Source of the DNA: Priapulus caudatus
Taxonomy: Eukaryota; Priapulida; Priapulimorpha; Priapulimorphida; Priapulidae
Assembly: GCF_000485595.1 (NCBI RefSeq)
Contig: NW_014577661.1
Span: forward strand, 55,056-80,058
Direction of reading: 5' to 3'
Length of the DNA stretch: 25,003 nt
Shown: positions 9,439 through 19,950 of the stretch, piece by piece
Position numbering within the stretch: the stretch's first letter is position 1
Layout of the letters: each line of letters opens with the position of its first letter
The notes under the pieces: generated by a model
Databases searched by the model: none
Told to the model about the DNA's origin: nothing
The model's input: only the letters and a program-made list of their open reading frames with translations
Translations under genes and position numbers: made by a program

Positions 9439-10277
9439 CTCGCTCTCCCTTTCCAAAAGCGACCGATGAAATACCACAAGATCGCAGGGAAAGCTCCTCC
9501 TTTATCTTCCTGCGCGCTCTCCCTCATTCACAGCGATCGCTCAAAGACCAACAGACCCCAGCTAAGACTCTCTCTCTCTTTCTCACTCAATTTCGGCGCG
9601 CCGCATGAAAAAGCCGCCTTCAATTTCAATTCGGGTGAGGCCATCAATTCCAATTTAGCCGCAAGGCGTTGCTGCACCGGCGCCGTGAGATAATCAATCA
9701 ATAATAATAGATTAGATAACCTGCAGTCTCTCGCAAGCAGGCGCAGACAACATGAGAAGAAGATGCAGCACGGGAAGGAAGAACACGTGATAAAGGTGAC
9801 AAGGAAGGACAGATGAACTTACACAACTACGGCTGTAAATCTCTCCACTCCCTATTTTACTCCGATGGAAAATCCCAACTACCTTAGACGAATTACAGTC
9901 GCATTTCTGGGCAGCAGCTGGAAATTTAGACGGTGTAATGTAATGAGCAAACGCTACTTGGCATTCCAGTGCTGTCGCTGCTGCAAGGGCGGACGCGCAA
10001 GCGCAAAGTTCTCATCGGCGTATCATTATCGGTTATAACTAGCCGGGTACCTGTCGTTGCTCGGGAAAAAAAAGCATAGAAACAAGTTTTAGAGCAAATT
10101 CAGCCACATATATTTACTTGATTCTAATTGATTTGTAAGATTTAATGTAATTGCCGGCATTGATATATGAAAAACCTTGTAAATGTTATACTCACTGTTA
10201 TAATGTCGGTTAAGGTTATAATGTCGGGCATCATTCGCGGGCCTGCGTGACGGCAGGCAGATATGCTGACGTGTACG
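9439..10277. other. Unique non-coding stretch
   Basis: About 800 bp of mixed sequence with no array and no open frame worth reporting beyond one that runs out of the 17-bp repeat. A short repeat, AAGGTTATAATGTCGG, appears in diverged form near 10195-10228. Confidence 0.5.
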
Positions 10278-10307
10278 TGAGAGAGAGAGCGAGAAAGAGA
10301 AAAAGAG

Positions 10308-10367
<60 letters not shown>
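10278..10367. repeat. GA array at left gap border
   Basis: GAGAAAGAGAAAAAG words pass into about 50 bp of pure GA that runs directly into the N gap. Confidence 0.95.
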
Positions 10368-11171
10368 NNNNNNNNNNNNNNNNNNNNNNNNNNNNNNNNN
10401 NNNNNNNNNNNNNNNNNNNNNNNNNNNNNNNNNNNNNNNNNNNNNNNNNNNNNNNNNNNNNNNNNNNNNNNNNNNNNNNNNNNNNNNNNNNNNNNNNNNN
10501 NNNNNNNNNNNNNNNNNNNNNNNNNNNNNNNNNNNNNNNNNNNNNNNNNNNNNNNNNNNNNNNNNNNNNNNNNNNNNNNNNNNNNNNNNNNNNNNNNNNN
10601 NNNNNNNNNNNNNNNNNNNNNNNNNNNNNNNNNNNNNNNNNNNNNNNNNNNNNNNNNNNNNNNNNNNNNNNNNNNNNNNNNNNNNNNNNNNNNNNNNNNN
10701 NNNNNNNNNNNNNNNNNNNNNNNNNNNNNNNNNNNNNNNNNNNNNNNNNNNNNNNNNNNNNNNNNNNNNNNNNNNNNNNNNNNNNNNNNNNNNNNNNNNN
10801 NNNNNNNNNNNNNNNNNNNNNNNNNNNNNNNNNNNNNNNNNNNNNNNNNNNNNNNNNNNNNNNNNNNNNNNNNNNNNNNNNNNNNNNNNNNNNNNNNNNN
10901 NNNNNNNNNNNNNNNNNNNNNNNNNNNNNNNNNNNNNNNNNNNNNNNNNNNNNNNNNNNNNNNNNNNNNNNNNNNNNNNNNNNNNNNNNNNNNNNNNNNN
11001 NNNNNNNNNNNNNNNNNNNNNNNNNNNNNNNNNNNNNNNNNNNNNNNNNNNNNNNNNNNNNNNNNNNNNNNNNNNNNNNNNNNNNNNNNNNNNNNNNNNN
11101 NNNNNNNNNNNNNNNNNNNNNNNNNNNNNNNNNNNNNNNNNNNNNNNNNNNNNNNNNNNNNNNNNNNNNNN
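10368..11171. other. Assembly gap, 804 N
   Basis: Undetermined bases. The number is not round, which suggests an estimated gap size rather than a placeholder, but the sequence cannot show this. The open frames reported across it are meaningless. Confidence 0.99.
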
Positions 11172-11425
11172 TCTCTCTCTCTCTCTTTATATACATATAT
11201 TATATATATTTATATATTTATATATATCTATATATCCCTTTCGCTCTCTTCTCTGTCTCTTTCTTTTCCTTCCTTTCCTCTCCGTGCTCTCTCTCCGCAA
11301 CCCTTCTCTTTTTCTCTATATCATATCTAATATATATATTACAAAAAAGGAGAATAATGCAAGATGCCGTATAAGTGAGCATCCATTATCTCTCTTCGCC
11401 GCTCTCTCTCTCTCTCTTTCTTCTC

Positions 11426-11458
<33 letters not shown>

Positions 11459-11480
11459 CTCTCTCCTCTCTCTCTCTCTA
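11172..11480. repeat. TC array, AT-rich tract and second TC array right of the gap
   Basis: TC (11172-11187) gives way to TATATA/TTTATATA (to about 11236), then a TC-rich mixed tract, an ATATATAT stretch near 11330, and TC again at 11400-11480. Confidence 0.9.
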
Positions 11481-11693
11481 CATGCAACTCTCCTGTCTCG
11501 TGAGCCCGACGGCGGGTGTGTTAGGGACGATGTGATAAACGATCGATCTGCGGAGACTTAGGTTATTGTTATATCAGCGTACTATTTCGTCGAACGTTGG
11601 CTGTGCGCCAATCCAACGGCAGAGATCATTCTAGGACGCAGAGAAGTCAGCCTGACGTCATATGCGCAGATGCTCAGTGAAACCATCCGCATG
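11481..11693. other. Short unique stretch with a CRE palindrome
   Basis: Mixed sequence with TGACGTCA at 11653-11660. A single 8-base palindrome is weak evidence for regulation, and there is no neighbouring gene. Confidence 0.4.
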
Positions 11694-11790
11694 TAGAGAG
11701 AGAGAGAGAAATGATTTCATAGCGGCGAGAGAGAGAAGAGAGAGAAAGAAAGAGAAGAGAGCAAGGGATGAGAGAGAGAGAGAGAGAGAA
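11694..11790. repeat. GA array
   Basis: GAGAGA runs are broken by AAATGATTTCATAGCGGC and GAAAGAAAG words. Confidence 0.93.
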
Positions 11791-12099
11791 CCACATCTAT
11801 CAGCCGGTTGCTGAGAGCATCATCATGCACATCTACCACGTAACCGTGTCACGCCATGAATGTCAATGCCATAGCATCACCAACGCACGCAGCCGAACAC
11901 GCAGTGCGAGCCCACGTCACGGACGCCACGCCACGGATGCGCCCAGCGCGCGCCGCAACACACCACACCGGCGGGCCGAGTCTGCCGCATAGTGGATAAG
12001 GTCACTAGTCCGACAATTCCCGTATCTGTAGTCGGCGAAGTTTGGCATATTACAAAAACGCCATGCCTAGCAAATGGCGACACAACGATGATACAGCAT
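11791..12099. other. Unique non-coding stretch, CpG-bearing
   Basis: Non-repetitive DNA with several CACGC and GCGC words. Open frames of 74-103 codons overlap on opposite strands without any recognised motif. Confidence 0.45.
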
Positions 12100-12182
12100 G
12101 CAGCACGCCACGCACGACGGCACGCACGCACGCACGCACTCACACCACAACACACACCACCAACACACACAACACACAAACC
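12100..12182. repeat. CACG then CACAA/CACC tract
   Basis: CACGCACGCACG grades into CACACCACAACACACACC. The Cys/Val and Thr/His frames over it are repeat-derived. Confidence 0.88.
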
Positions 12183-12494
12183 CAACATATTAGTTATATT
12201 TCGTATTATTATGCATCACTCCATCGCATTGAATGACGGTGAGCCTTAGTCGGGAAGTAACTAAGTAGATATATGCTCGGACGACCGCTGACAGATGCGA
12301 AGCAATATTCCCTCTACACTAGACGGGGGATTCACACTACCACCCGACGGAGCCGCGGCGTGTCTTCATGTGAAGGGGAACCCAGCGAAAAGGAAGCTTG
12401 GTATTGGGGCTCGCACTTGTCTGGTGCTCTATCGCCGACTGCCGACCTGCAGGGGTGTAGAGAGGAAAGAAAGATAGTAGCTGCGGTAGATCCG
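12183..12494. other. Unassigned GC-balanced island
   Basis: Roughly 12270-12480 is the most gene-like composition of this part. Overlapping plus-strand frames begin at 12273 and 12295. The second contains KGNPAKRKLGIGARTC and CLVLYRRLPTCRG. I recognise no domain, and the first frame runs into the adjacent TA tract. It could be an interspersed-repeat fragment or chance. Confidence 0.25.
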
Positions 12495-12625
12495 TATTAT
12501 TATATATATATATATATATATCTATATATATATTATATATATGTAGGAGCTAGATAGATGTTCAGATAGTAGATAACGATAGGATAGGATAATATCGATT
12601 ATTAGATAGACTAGATAGATTTAAC
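12495..12625. repeat. TA array followed by GATA-type tract
   Basis: TATATATA (to about 12541) is followed by degenerate TAGATAGATAG and GGATAGGATAGGATA words. Confidence 0.9.
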
Positions 12626-13109
12626 ATAGATAGTATTAATCAGTCGCTACACATAGCTAGCGTCGCGTCGTCATCAATAACTACATGCCCGTGTCGCAAC
12701 ACGTACACAATATACCGTCATCAGTCGCTCTGTGTACACTCAACACACCCAGCCCAGCGCCACGCGCGTACAGTCAAGAATAGAAATTTATCGAGCGCGG
12801 CGCACTCGTCATCACCCGCGGTGAAACGTGTCTGTGTGCTAGTAGCTGTGTGTAGGCATCGCTACCAGCTATACTAGGCCTGCGTTGTGAAGCGGTGGGA
12901 TGCAAAAACTACTGGATGACAAAACTCCTATATTGGATGATTGTTTAGGCGCGTCCTGTCGCTCAGACAAATACACAGAGGAATCTTCTGCATAATTTCG
13001 TACGGCCACTTCATTACTATTAATAATGTAACTCACCGGCGTGTGTGCTGCTTAATTATTCAGGCAGACTATAGCAGAAGGCAAGCCGAGGATGAGACGG
13101 GTGGTGGGA
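12626..13109. other. Unique non-coding stretch
   Basis: Mixed composition without arrays. No open frame with recognisable content. Confidence 0.45.
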
Positions 13110-13230
13110 GAGAGAGGGAGAGAGTGAGATGGCGGGAAGCGAGAGGAAGCGGACGAAAAGGAGCACGAGCGTGAGAAGGAGAGGCACGGTGAGTCATAGA
13201 AAGGAAGAGACTAGATAGAGACAGAGAGAG

Positions 13231-13275
<45 letters not shown>
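13110..13275. repeat. Purine tract ending in a GA array
   Basis: GAGAGGGAGAGAGTG and GCGAGAGGAAGCGG words lead into pure GA from about 13219 to 13275. Confidence 0.93.
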
Positions 13276-13276
<1 letters not shown>

Positions 13277-13765
13277 AGAGAACATTCCGAAAACACCCGT
13301 GTATAATTAATAATCAATCTGTGGAAGATTTATATACAACCATGCAATTACTTAACTTACAATTATTATAGGGTACCATATTTCATCGTTTGTCAAAGTA
13401 TTTAAAAAAAATGCGCATTAACGCAGCGTCCGTGACTTTTTCTAAACCTCATCTCTATACTAAACATCTACTATAGAACGACACATTACGTGATGCTAAT
13501 GAACCCGGTATATCTACACACTCAGGCGTTATTTCTTAGTATAAACGTCGCGTTATGAATACAGTCAGACAAGAGCGTTCCCGCCCTCTCCCGTCACTGC
13601 ATCGATCGTCTGTTAGTGAAATCTTAAGGGTTTCACCCGCATTACAGATTAGCTGTCAAACTACAGAGCCGCAGAGATCAGATGGACGAGAAGTTTTGAT
13701 CCAGTTTGTTTTATCCTGAACGATTTCACGACCGTTCCACAATATTTCGCATGCGAGAGGTATAG
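13276..13765. other. Unique, moderately A/T-rich stretch
   Basis: No array and no credible open frame. Confidence 0.45.
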
Positions 13766-14064
13766 GTAAGTAAGTAAGTAAAAACTTTATTTAACGACGT
13801 TAAAACATGTTAGGTACAGACACAATAAATTGGCGCGGACCTATCTTCCACATTGCCGTCTGTGCTGGGTACGTATCAAGATGTCAAGCTTGTGTACGTC
13901 TTATATTTGCGTTGACAATGGGTGGCGGCGCGTGCATTATGACAGAGGACGCCATGATGAAACCATGCCAAATTTATGATTCCGTCGTTAAAGTACAAGC
14001 CTACCAATTCATCAGTTTAACAAACCGGATTAGGCCTTCGATCGAATTCAAGGAGAGCATTTGA
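13766..14064 (-). mobile_element. Probable SINE-like or LINE 3'-end insertion, minus strand
   Basis: On the minus strand the segment ends in GTCGTTAAATAAAGTTTT followed by TTTAC and three further TTAC units (the plus-strand view is four GTAA units at 13766-13781). A short simple tail after a conserved-looking AAATAAA end is the usual 3' signature of retroposed elements. The resemblance to gastropod SINE tails is from memory. Upstream sequence (13800-14064) is non-repetitive. I find no clear A/B-box promoter and no target-site duplication, so the 5' limit is a guess. A plus-strand frame of 85 codons (13807-14064) covers the same DNA, but its product is unrecognised. Confidence 0.45.
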
Positions 14065-14289
14065 GGAATTACACCAGTGCGTGCGTAACCTTTACAAGCG
14101 GTTAGTCCTTTTTTTCGTTTGAAAATTGGCATAAATTTTGCATCTAAATTGGATCATGTATCATAAATTACATTATGCAAATTTATACACGAAAGATTTC
14201 GCGTGTAGTTTTTTAAAACGTTTTTTTTAAGAGCGCAGTACTGATTATTCAATTTTCACATCTACTAACTCTTAGGGACCGCAGCATTT

Positions 14290-14340
14290 ACTCACGCACG
14301 CACGCGCGCATGCACGCACACACACACACCCACACACACA

Positions 14341-14387
<47 letters not shown>

Positions 14388-14388
14388 T
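14290..14388. repeat. CACG/CA alternating array
   Basis: CACGCACGCGCGCATGCACG is followed by pure CA, then nine CGCA-type units, then CA again. The whole 100 bp alternates purine and pyrimidine almost perfectly and is a potential Z-DNA segment. Confidence 0.93.
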
Positions 14389-14499
14389 CTCTCTCTCTCT
14401 CTCGCTCTCTCTTTCTTTCACTCACACTTGTCTCTCCATCTCTCTCCATATCAATATCACTTTTCCTATCTCTCTCACTCGATCACCCTTGCGATCGCT

Positions 14500-14576
<77 letters not shown>

Positions 14577-14627
14577 CATATCAATATCACTTTTCCTATC
14601 TCTCTCGCTCGCTCACCCTTGCGAGCG

Positions 14628-14681
<54 letters not shown>

Positions 14682-14760
14682 CTCTCTCTCTCTCTATCTC
14701 TCTCCCCCCTCTCCCTCACTCTTTCCCGCTCTGTCTGCCTGTCTCTCTCTTAATCTTGCC
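14389..14760. repeat. TC array containing a 130-bp higher-order unit
   Basis: Pure TC stretches separate two copies of a 60-70 bp non-TC module (from 14438 and from 14568, 130 bp apart). A third, truncated start lies near 14696. The Ser-Leu frames through this region are repeat translations. Confidence 0.93.
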
Positions 14761-14849
14761 CCCGCTCTCCGACTCCTTATCCCCCTATCACACTCGCTCT
14801 CCCTCTCCCTCTCAATTCTTCTCACACGGGCACCGACGTTGTGAAGACT

Positions 14850-15110
14850 TGCGCGTGGTAGAAAGGAATGACGTCACTCGCGCCGCGCTGCTGAGTGCAA
14901 AACATCAAGCGCGCGCGCGCTTTTTTTATTACGGCGTCACATCGCATCGAAAAGTGCTACTAATTCATCCGCTCGTCCGGTCGAATTACTGCCATCCTTC
15001 CGCAAGAAGTAAACACCGCACAGCGGGGATGAAACAGCGAGCGTCTGCGTGCGCGCGCGCGCGGTAGCGACGACGGCGGCGGCGGCGGCGGCGCGTGGTC
15101 GCTAAATAAT
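14850..15110. promoter_or_regulatory. CpG-rich stretch with CRE palindrome and CGG run
   Basis: Many CpG are packed into about 260 bp, with a complete CRE (TGACGTCA) at 14869-14876, a perfect AAGCGCGCGCGCGCTT palindrome near 14907, a CG alternation near 15050 and a GCG/CGG run near 15073-15093. A related TGACGTAA lies at 15232-15239. These are features of some CpG-island promoters, but no transcript or gene is visible beside it. The regulatory call is inference. Confidence 0.3.
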
Positions 15111-15366
15111 TTACGTGGATACGGCGCGGGGACTTAATTGCGTTTGTACTGGCGGTGACATGGGTCGAATCGATAGTTGCTACTTTTCCCGTTAGGGGAG
15201 CTGCGAGCGACGCACAGGTGACGGATACTGGTGACGTAATGATTACGTATTTTATACAAGATTGCAAGGCGCGAGTGAGAATATTCCTCAGAAATGCATT
15301 GAACTGCTTTCTATTAACGTCTATCGCCGTCGACAGCTCGGCAACATACAGTCAATACGTAGAAAT
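15111..15366. other. Unique non-coding stretch
   Basis: Mixed sequence. The plus frame from 15155 (111 codons) runs into the CACAGT repeat and shows no domain that I recognise. Confidence 0.4.
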
Positions 15367-15420
15367 GCACAGTCACACACACAGTCACACGCACAGTCAC
15401 ACAGTGTGTGTGCGTGCAGG
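15367..15420. repeat. CACAGTCACAC short tandem repeat
   Basis: CACAGTCACACA occurs about four times and is followed by GTGTGTGTGCGTG, so the CA strand and the GT strand face each other and could pair as a hairpin. Confidence 0.85.
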
Positions 15421-15474
15421 CGTATGTGTGCGTGGGGGGGAATTTTCTCGCAACTCCTTTGCCATGATAAATAA

Positions 15475-15530
15475 ATCTCTGCATGCGTAAATCTCTACAA
15501 GGAAGAATCTCTGCATGGTGAATCTCTCAG
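15475..15530. repeat. ATCTCTGCATG 16-bp tandem repeat
   Basis: ATCTCT begins at 15475, 15491, 15507 and 15522 (period 16, 16, 15), with GCATG following in two of the four units. Confidence 0.8.
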
Positions 15531-15734
15531 CGTGATATTCTCGGCCTTGCACGCTACACACGACTAGTGGTGGTGTCTGTGACACGGGCTGTCATGCAAT
15601 GAGCGGTCCCTTGACGATGCTCGAACAAGATTTGCATATTAGACATCAATACATCAACCAGTGCTGCTGATGCAGACTACAGCTGCAGAAATACCCTAGA
15701 AGCGCAGAGCATCTTACTAGATGAATACATCCCC

Positions 15735-16442
15735 GTCTACACACCTCCGCCTACACACGCAGCGCCCACACACCCCGCCTACACACCCCGCCTACACAAC
15801 CCTGCCTACACAACCCTGCCTACACACCTCCGCCTACACACACAGCGCCCACACACCACCACGTACTCACCCCTGCCTACACAACCCTGCCTAAACAACC
15901 CTGCCTACACAACCCTGCCTAAACAACCCTGCCTAAACAACCCTGCCTACACAACCCTGCCTACACAAACACCGCCCACACACCCCCGTCTACACTCCCC
16001 GCCTACATATCCCTGCCTACAAATCCCTGCCTAAACATCCCGCCTTCACACACCCTTGCCTAAACAACCCTGCCTACACACCCGCCTACACACCTCCGCC
16101 TACATATCCCTGCCTACACATCCCTGCCTACACATCCCTGCCTACATACCCGCCTACACATCCCTGCCTACACATCCCTGCCTACACACCCCTGCATACA
16201 CACCCCCGCGTACACACCCCGCCTACACACACCCCCGCCTACACAACCCGCCTACACACCCCGCCTACACACCCCTGCCTACACACCCCTGCCTACACAC
16301 ACAGCGCCCACACACCCCCGCCTAGACACACCCCCGCCTACACAACCCGCCTACACAACCCGCCTACACACTCCTGCCTACACATCCCTGCCTCCACACA
16401 CCCCGCCTACACACCCCGCCTGCCTACATACCCCTGCCTACA
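15735..16442. repeat. CC(C/T)GCCTACACA minisatellite, 12-14 bp units
   Basis: About 700 bp of tandem units of two main types, CCCTGCCTACACAA (14 bp) and CCCGCCTACACAC (13 bp), with occasional GCGCCCACAC variants. From length and period there are about fifty units. The minus strand is rich in GGCGGG and GGCAGGG runs and could form G-quadruplexes. The array at 24170-25003 is the reverse complement. Confidence 0.96.
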
Positions 16443-18159
16443 ACACGATTTCAACGAGCCTTCTCAATTACGGTCTATAAGTAGTCAGTAACGCGATACC
16501 ATAGCCGCAATACCAGCGCCCAACTTTCATCGTCTGTTCCCAAGCCCGTCCTACTACGCCGCCATCAAGGTCTTAAGCGTCCCTCCCGGTCAATAGTTCG
16601 TACAGCGTCACAAAGCCGCTCCCATAAGTACCGCCTAATTCATGTAAGTGCAAACGCCACTCACTGTCTATACCGCATCCCTACACCGTTCACTACCCCC
16701 GCCGTCGCAGCTACCGCCGTCCCATACTCAGCGCCCTATACAACGGCCTCCTACACTTCATGCTATCCGTTGCCAGAGCCGTGCTCATACGCCGTCTATA
16801 CGCGCTCGCATACTGCGCCCGTCCTACAGGTGTCATACCCGCCCCCGCCAACCGCCGCTACATAACTACGCCGCTATAAATAGCGCCTAATATTCATATA
16901 GTGCCTAATAGCGTTCGACCACGGCCTTGCAGAGTGATCACGCACCTCGCCCTCCTACGACATCCTCCGCGAAACCACCCCGCAAGTACGCCCGCCGAAG
17001 ACTGCCCGAAAAAAGTGGGACTGCAGCCAGCCCCGCGCGCTCTGTCCGCGCGACACGTCGTAGGACGCGCTTTACTGCTGTCGTCTGCCGCACGCCCTAT
17101 GAAAACTCATACCTCCGATTGGATAGCTCACCTGTATCGTGCGACACCACCTAGAAACAAACTGACCCTATCGATCATATACACCACAAATTTAACAAAT
17201 CCACTACAACACAAACCGCTTTCGACCGGCCATAAAATCGCGATACATTTACTGCCACCGAGCCAACCTAATCAGCAAACGCCAAGAAATCGTTAGAACC
17301 TTAAACGTCGCCAGCAGGGAACAGCACTGCACGTCACGGCTACTCATACGAGCGAACCCCGCGCCCCACCATACTCGAGCCGACTCTCCCCCCCACCCGG
17401 TCAAGGCATAATCGAAGTGACCAGAATTCTGTCCACGTAGACCGAATCGCGCGCCAGCCCAACGACTACGCTAGCGCTGCCGCACAGATTTGGAATACGG
17501 ATAATATCTAAAAGATGGCCGCGCGGCCTAGCCATCTAAAAACGGCTTGTCATTTACAACTCACCGACTCAACAAGATGGTTAAAGCGATAGTCAGGCCC
17601 CTACACCGCGAAAAACTCGCGAAAATAGATCCTATTTAAGTGAACTCACCCGCCGTTACTATTCGCAGCTCTGACAAACGCCAATCGAACTAACACATCC
17701 TCCATTTGCTTGCCAGCCGAGTTAGCCCGGCAAACGACACTCGAGGCTCTATCGCTGAATATCCTTAGCGAGTCGTTTACCAATCGTTGCCTGCCATGCC
17801 TGTTTATTCGCTACCCGCCCAAACCGAAAAGGTGACCGGTACCATCTAATACCATGTACCAGCTCCTATCGCCCCCTACGGCCCCTATCGTTGAAGAAGC
17901 GGGACAAAGTAAGCGATTTCACGGGGGACAGTAGCATGTGCGCCTATCCCACTTGAGCACAGGGAAACAGAGGGAGCCGATTCCTATACTGCACCAACGC
18001 CACCGCAATTGCTAGCAGGTTTTCCGCGTAACGTCTATCTTGCTATGTCTAACGATAGTCGCCCGTTTCTCTCCCGATCGATCACATGCGCAATATTGTT
18101 TATCGTCAAATCGGAAGACAGGATTTCCAAATCTCACTATCAATGGACCTCTCTTGTAC
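16443..18159. other. C-rich low-gene stretch, left part a decayed minisatellite
   Basis: From 16443 to about 16910 words such as AGCGCCTA, ACCGCCTA and TACGCCG recur irregularly, as if the neighbouring minisatellite had decayed. Beyond that the sequence is unique and rather C-rich. A 7-bp inverted repeat AGATGGC/GCCATCT brackets a GC-rich loop at 17513-17537. Plus-strand open frames (for example 16901-17296) have no recognised domain. No gene is supported. Confidence 0.45.
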
Positions 18160-18245
18160 ACGAACACCGCGCGCGCACACAGCACAACGCGCGCACGCAC
18201 GCACGCCAACCGGCACTGCACACACAACAATACACAAGCACACGC
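18160..18245. repeat. CG/CA-rich alternating tract
   Basis: CGCGCGCACACAGCACAACG and GCGCACGCACGCACG words followed by CACACAACAATACAC. Partly purine-pyrimidine alternating. Confidence 0.75.
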
Positions 18246-18647
18246 CTCATGTCATTAGCACCGCTGCACGCGTTCTGTACTTTTACACCATAACGAGTTG
18301 TTTATTACTAGAAATAATTGACAGACATATTGACTGGACCAAGCCGTACCCTCTTCGCATTTTGAATATTCACCAGTTATCTTGTTGTACACAGTTCGGC
18401 TTTCTTCCTAAAGCTCGCCCGCTCGCCATCAAATCTATCAACCATTAATAGAACAATAATAACGAAAATATCTCTATTCGCCCAGCTACTTCATCAGAAA
18501 TCGAGTAAACATATAAATATAACATAGACGGCTACGGAAAACCCAGCAAACACACGCACGCGTCCTCAGCCACCAGCTGGACAAACCCACCTGCGCCTTC
18601 CATATGCGGCTTGACCGCCATGTCGTCGCATTCTGTACATGCGCCAT
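18246..18647. other. Unique non-coding stretch
   Basis: Mixed sequence between the CG/CA tract and the CTGCC array. No array and no supported gene. Confidence 0.4.
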
Positions 18648-19320
18648 GCCTGTTGCTCGTAGCTGTACCCCCCTGTCTGTCTGGCCTGTCTTCTGTCGTC
18701 TGCTCGCCGCCGCCCGCCTGCCTGCACTGCCTGTCTGCATCTGCCTGTACGTCTCTCGTCTGGACTGTCTGGCGTCTGATCTGCGCCTCACCTGCCGCCG
18801 GCCCTGACTGCGACATGCCCTGCCGCTGCCTGGTCGTCGCGCCTGCCCCCCTCCGCCTCCTGCTGCCCCTGCCTCCGCCTCCTGCCTGGCTGGCCTGCCT
18901 GTCTTCGGCTATTCTGTCTGCGCTCCTGTCACCGTGCTGATCTCGCCCGATATGCCTGCCACTGCCGGCTTCGCGCTGGCTTGCGCTGCCTTGCCGCCTG
19001 CCCTGCCGCCTGCCCTGCCGCATCTGCCCTGTCTGCCTGCCCTGCCTCCGCCGAATGCCTGCCTGTCTCCGGCGCCACGCTGCGCTGCCCATCGCTCGCC
19101 GGCCGACATGCTCCTTTCGCCGCTGCCATACTGCCATGCCTGCCTGCCTGCTCGCCTGCCCTTCTGCTGCGTCCTCCTCCGTCCCGCCTGTCCCCTCTGC
19201 TTCCTGTCTGCCACTGCCATGCCCTGCCTGCCGCCCTGTCCTCGTCTTCGCCTACCTCCCTGCGGCCTGCCTCCTGCCCTGCCCGACAGCAACTGCCCTC
19301 CGACCTCTGGCCTCACATCA
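18648..19320. repeat. CTGCC/CTGTC degenerate array
   Basis: CTGCC, CCTGCCTG and CTGTCTG words fill almost 700 bp with irregular spacing. Because CTGCC has no stop codon in any of its six frames, this segment gives open frames of up to about 200 codons on both strands (for example 18532-19137 minus), which I regard as spurious. Their residues (Ala, Cys, Leu, Pro or Gly, Arg, Gln, Ala) are those of the translated repeat. Confidence 0.88.
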
Positions 19321-19614
19321 GGCCACTACACAGTAACCTCCGATCGGACCTTAGGTCCGAAAACACGCACCGGCCGGAAGCCCGGGATCGAACGGTATGC
19401 TCCCCGACGAGCGCGCACCCGACGACAGATAACGCCGACGTATGACGCTCCAACGGCCCGATCGCGAGATGCGATGGATGACCGACGGCGAGACGATGCC
19501 AGTCGATTCAGAACAATTCATTCTGCCGCTACTGCTGGCTTTTACATTAATGCTTTTACCATTCCTCCCTGGTATCCAAACACGTTCTGCGGAATGTTCG
19601 CGACAAGCAAAAGC
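19321..19614. other. Unique non-coding stretch
   Basis: Mixed, CpG-bearing sequence (GATCGG, CCCGACG words). Open frames running through it originate in the neighbouring arrays. Confidence 0.4.
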
Positions 19615-19950
19615 ACCGCAAACACTAACAACAACAACAACAAAACAGCAGCAGCACAGCAACAGCCGCAGTAGAAAAGCAACAGAAAACAGCAACAACA
19701 GCAGGCCGCAACACCACACGCACAACACCACAACAGCCGCAATAGGAAGCACAGCAGAGCAAGCAACAAAACCAGCAGCAGTCCCTAAAAAAACAACAGC
19801 TAAACAGCAGCAGACAGCCACACGCAGCACGCAACCCCGACCAACAACACAGCACAGCAACATCGCCGGCGCCCACCTGCAACAGCAGCAAGCAACAACA
19901 GCCAGCCCAACACCCGACAACACCGCAGTAGACAGCAGCCGAACACCCGA
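19615..19950. repeat. CAA/CAG-rich trinucleotide tract
   Basis: AACAACAACAACAAAACAGC and then AGCAGCAGC, GCAACAGC and ACAACAGC words. The plus-strand frame 19442-20077 is Gln/Thr/Ala/Asn-rich through the tract. A polyglutamine domain is conceivable, but no conserved sequence flanks it, and the minus strand is equally open (Cys/Leu/Val-rich). Most likely a non-coding repeat. Confidence 0.8.

Noticed and set aside
10231-11374. Two long open frames across the gap
   Set aside because: Most of their length is N. The real parts are GA/TC repeats.
13807-14064. 85-codon plus-strand gene
   Set aside because: No recognised domain, and it lies within a segment better explained as a minus-strand retroposon end.
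18532-19674. Open frames of up to 246 codons on both strands
   Set aside because: CTGCC and CTGTC units lack stop codons in several frames, so long frames on both strands are expected. Composition is that of the repeat.
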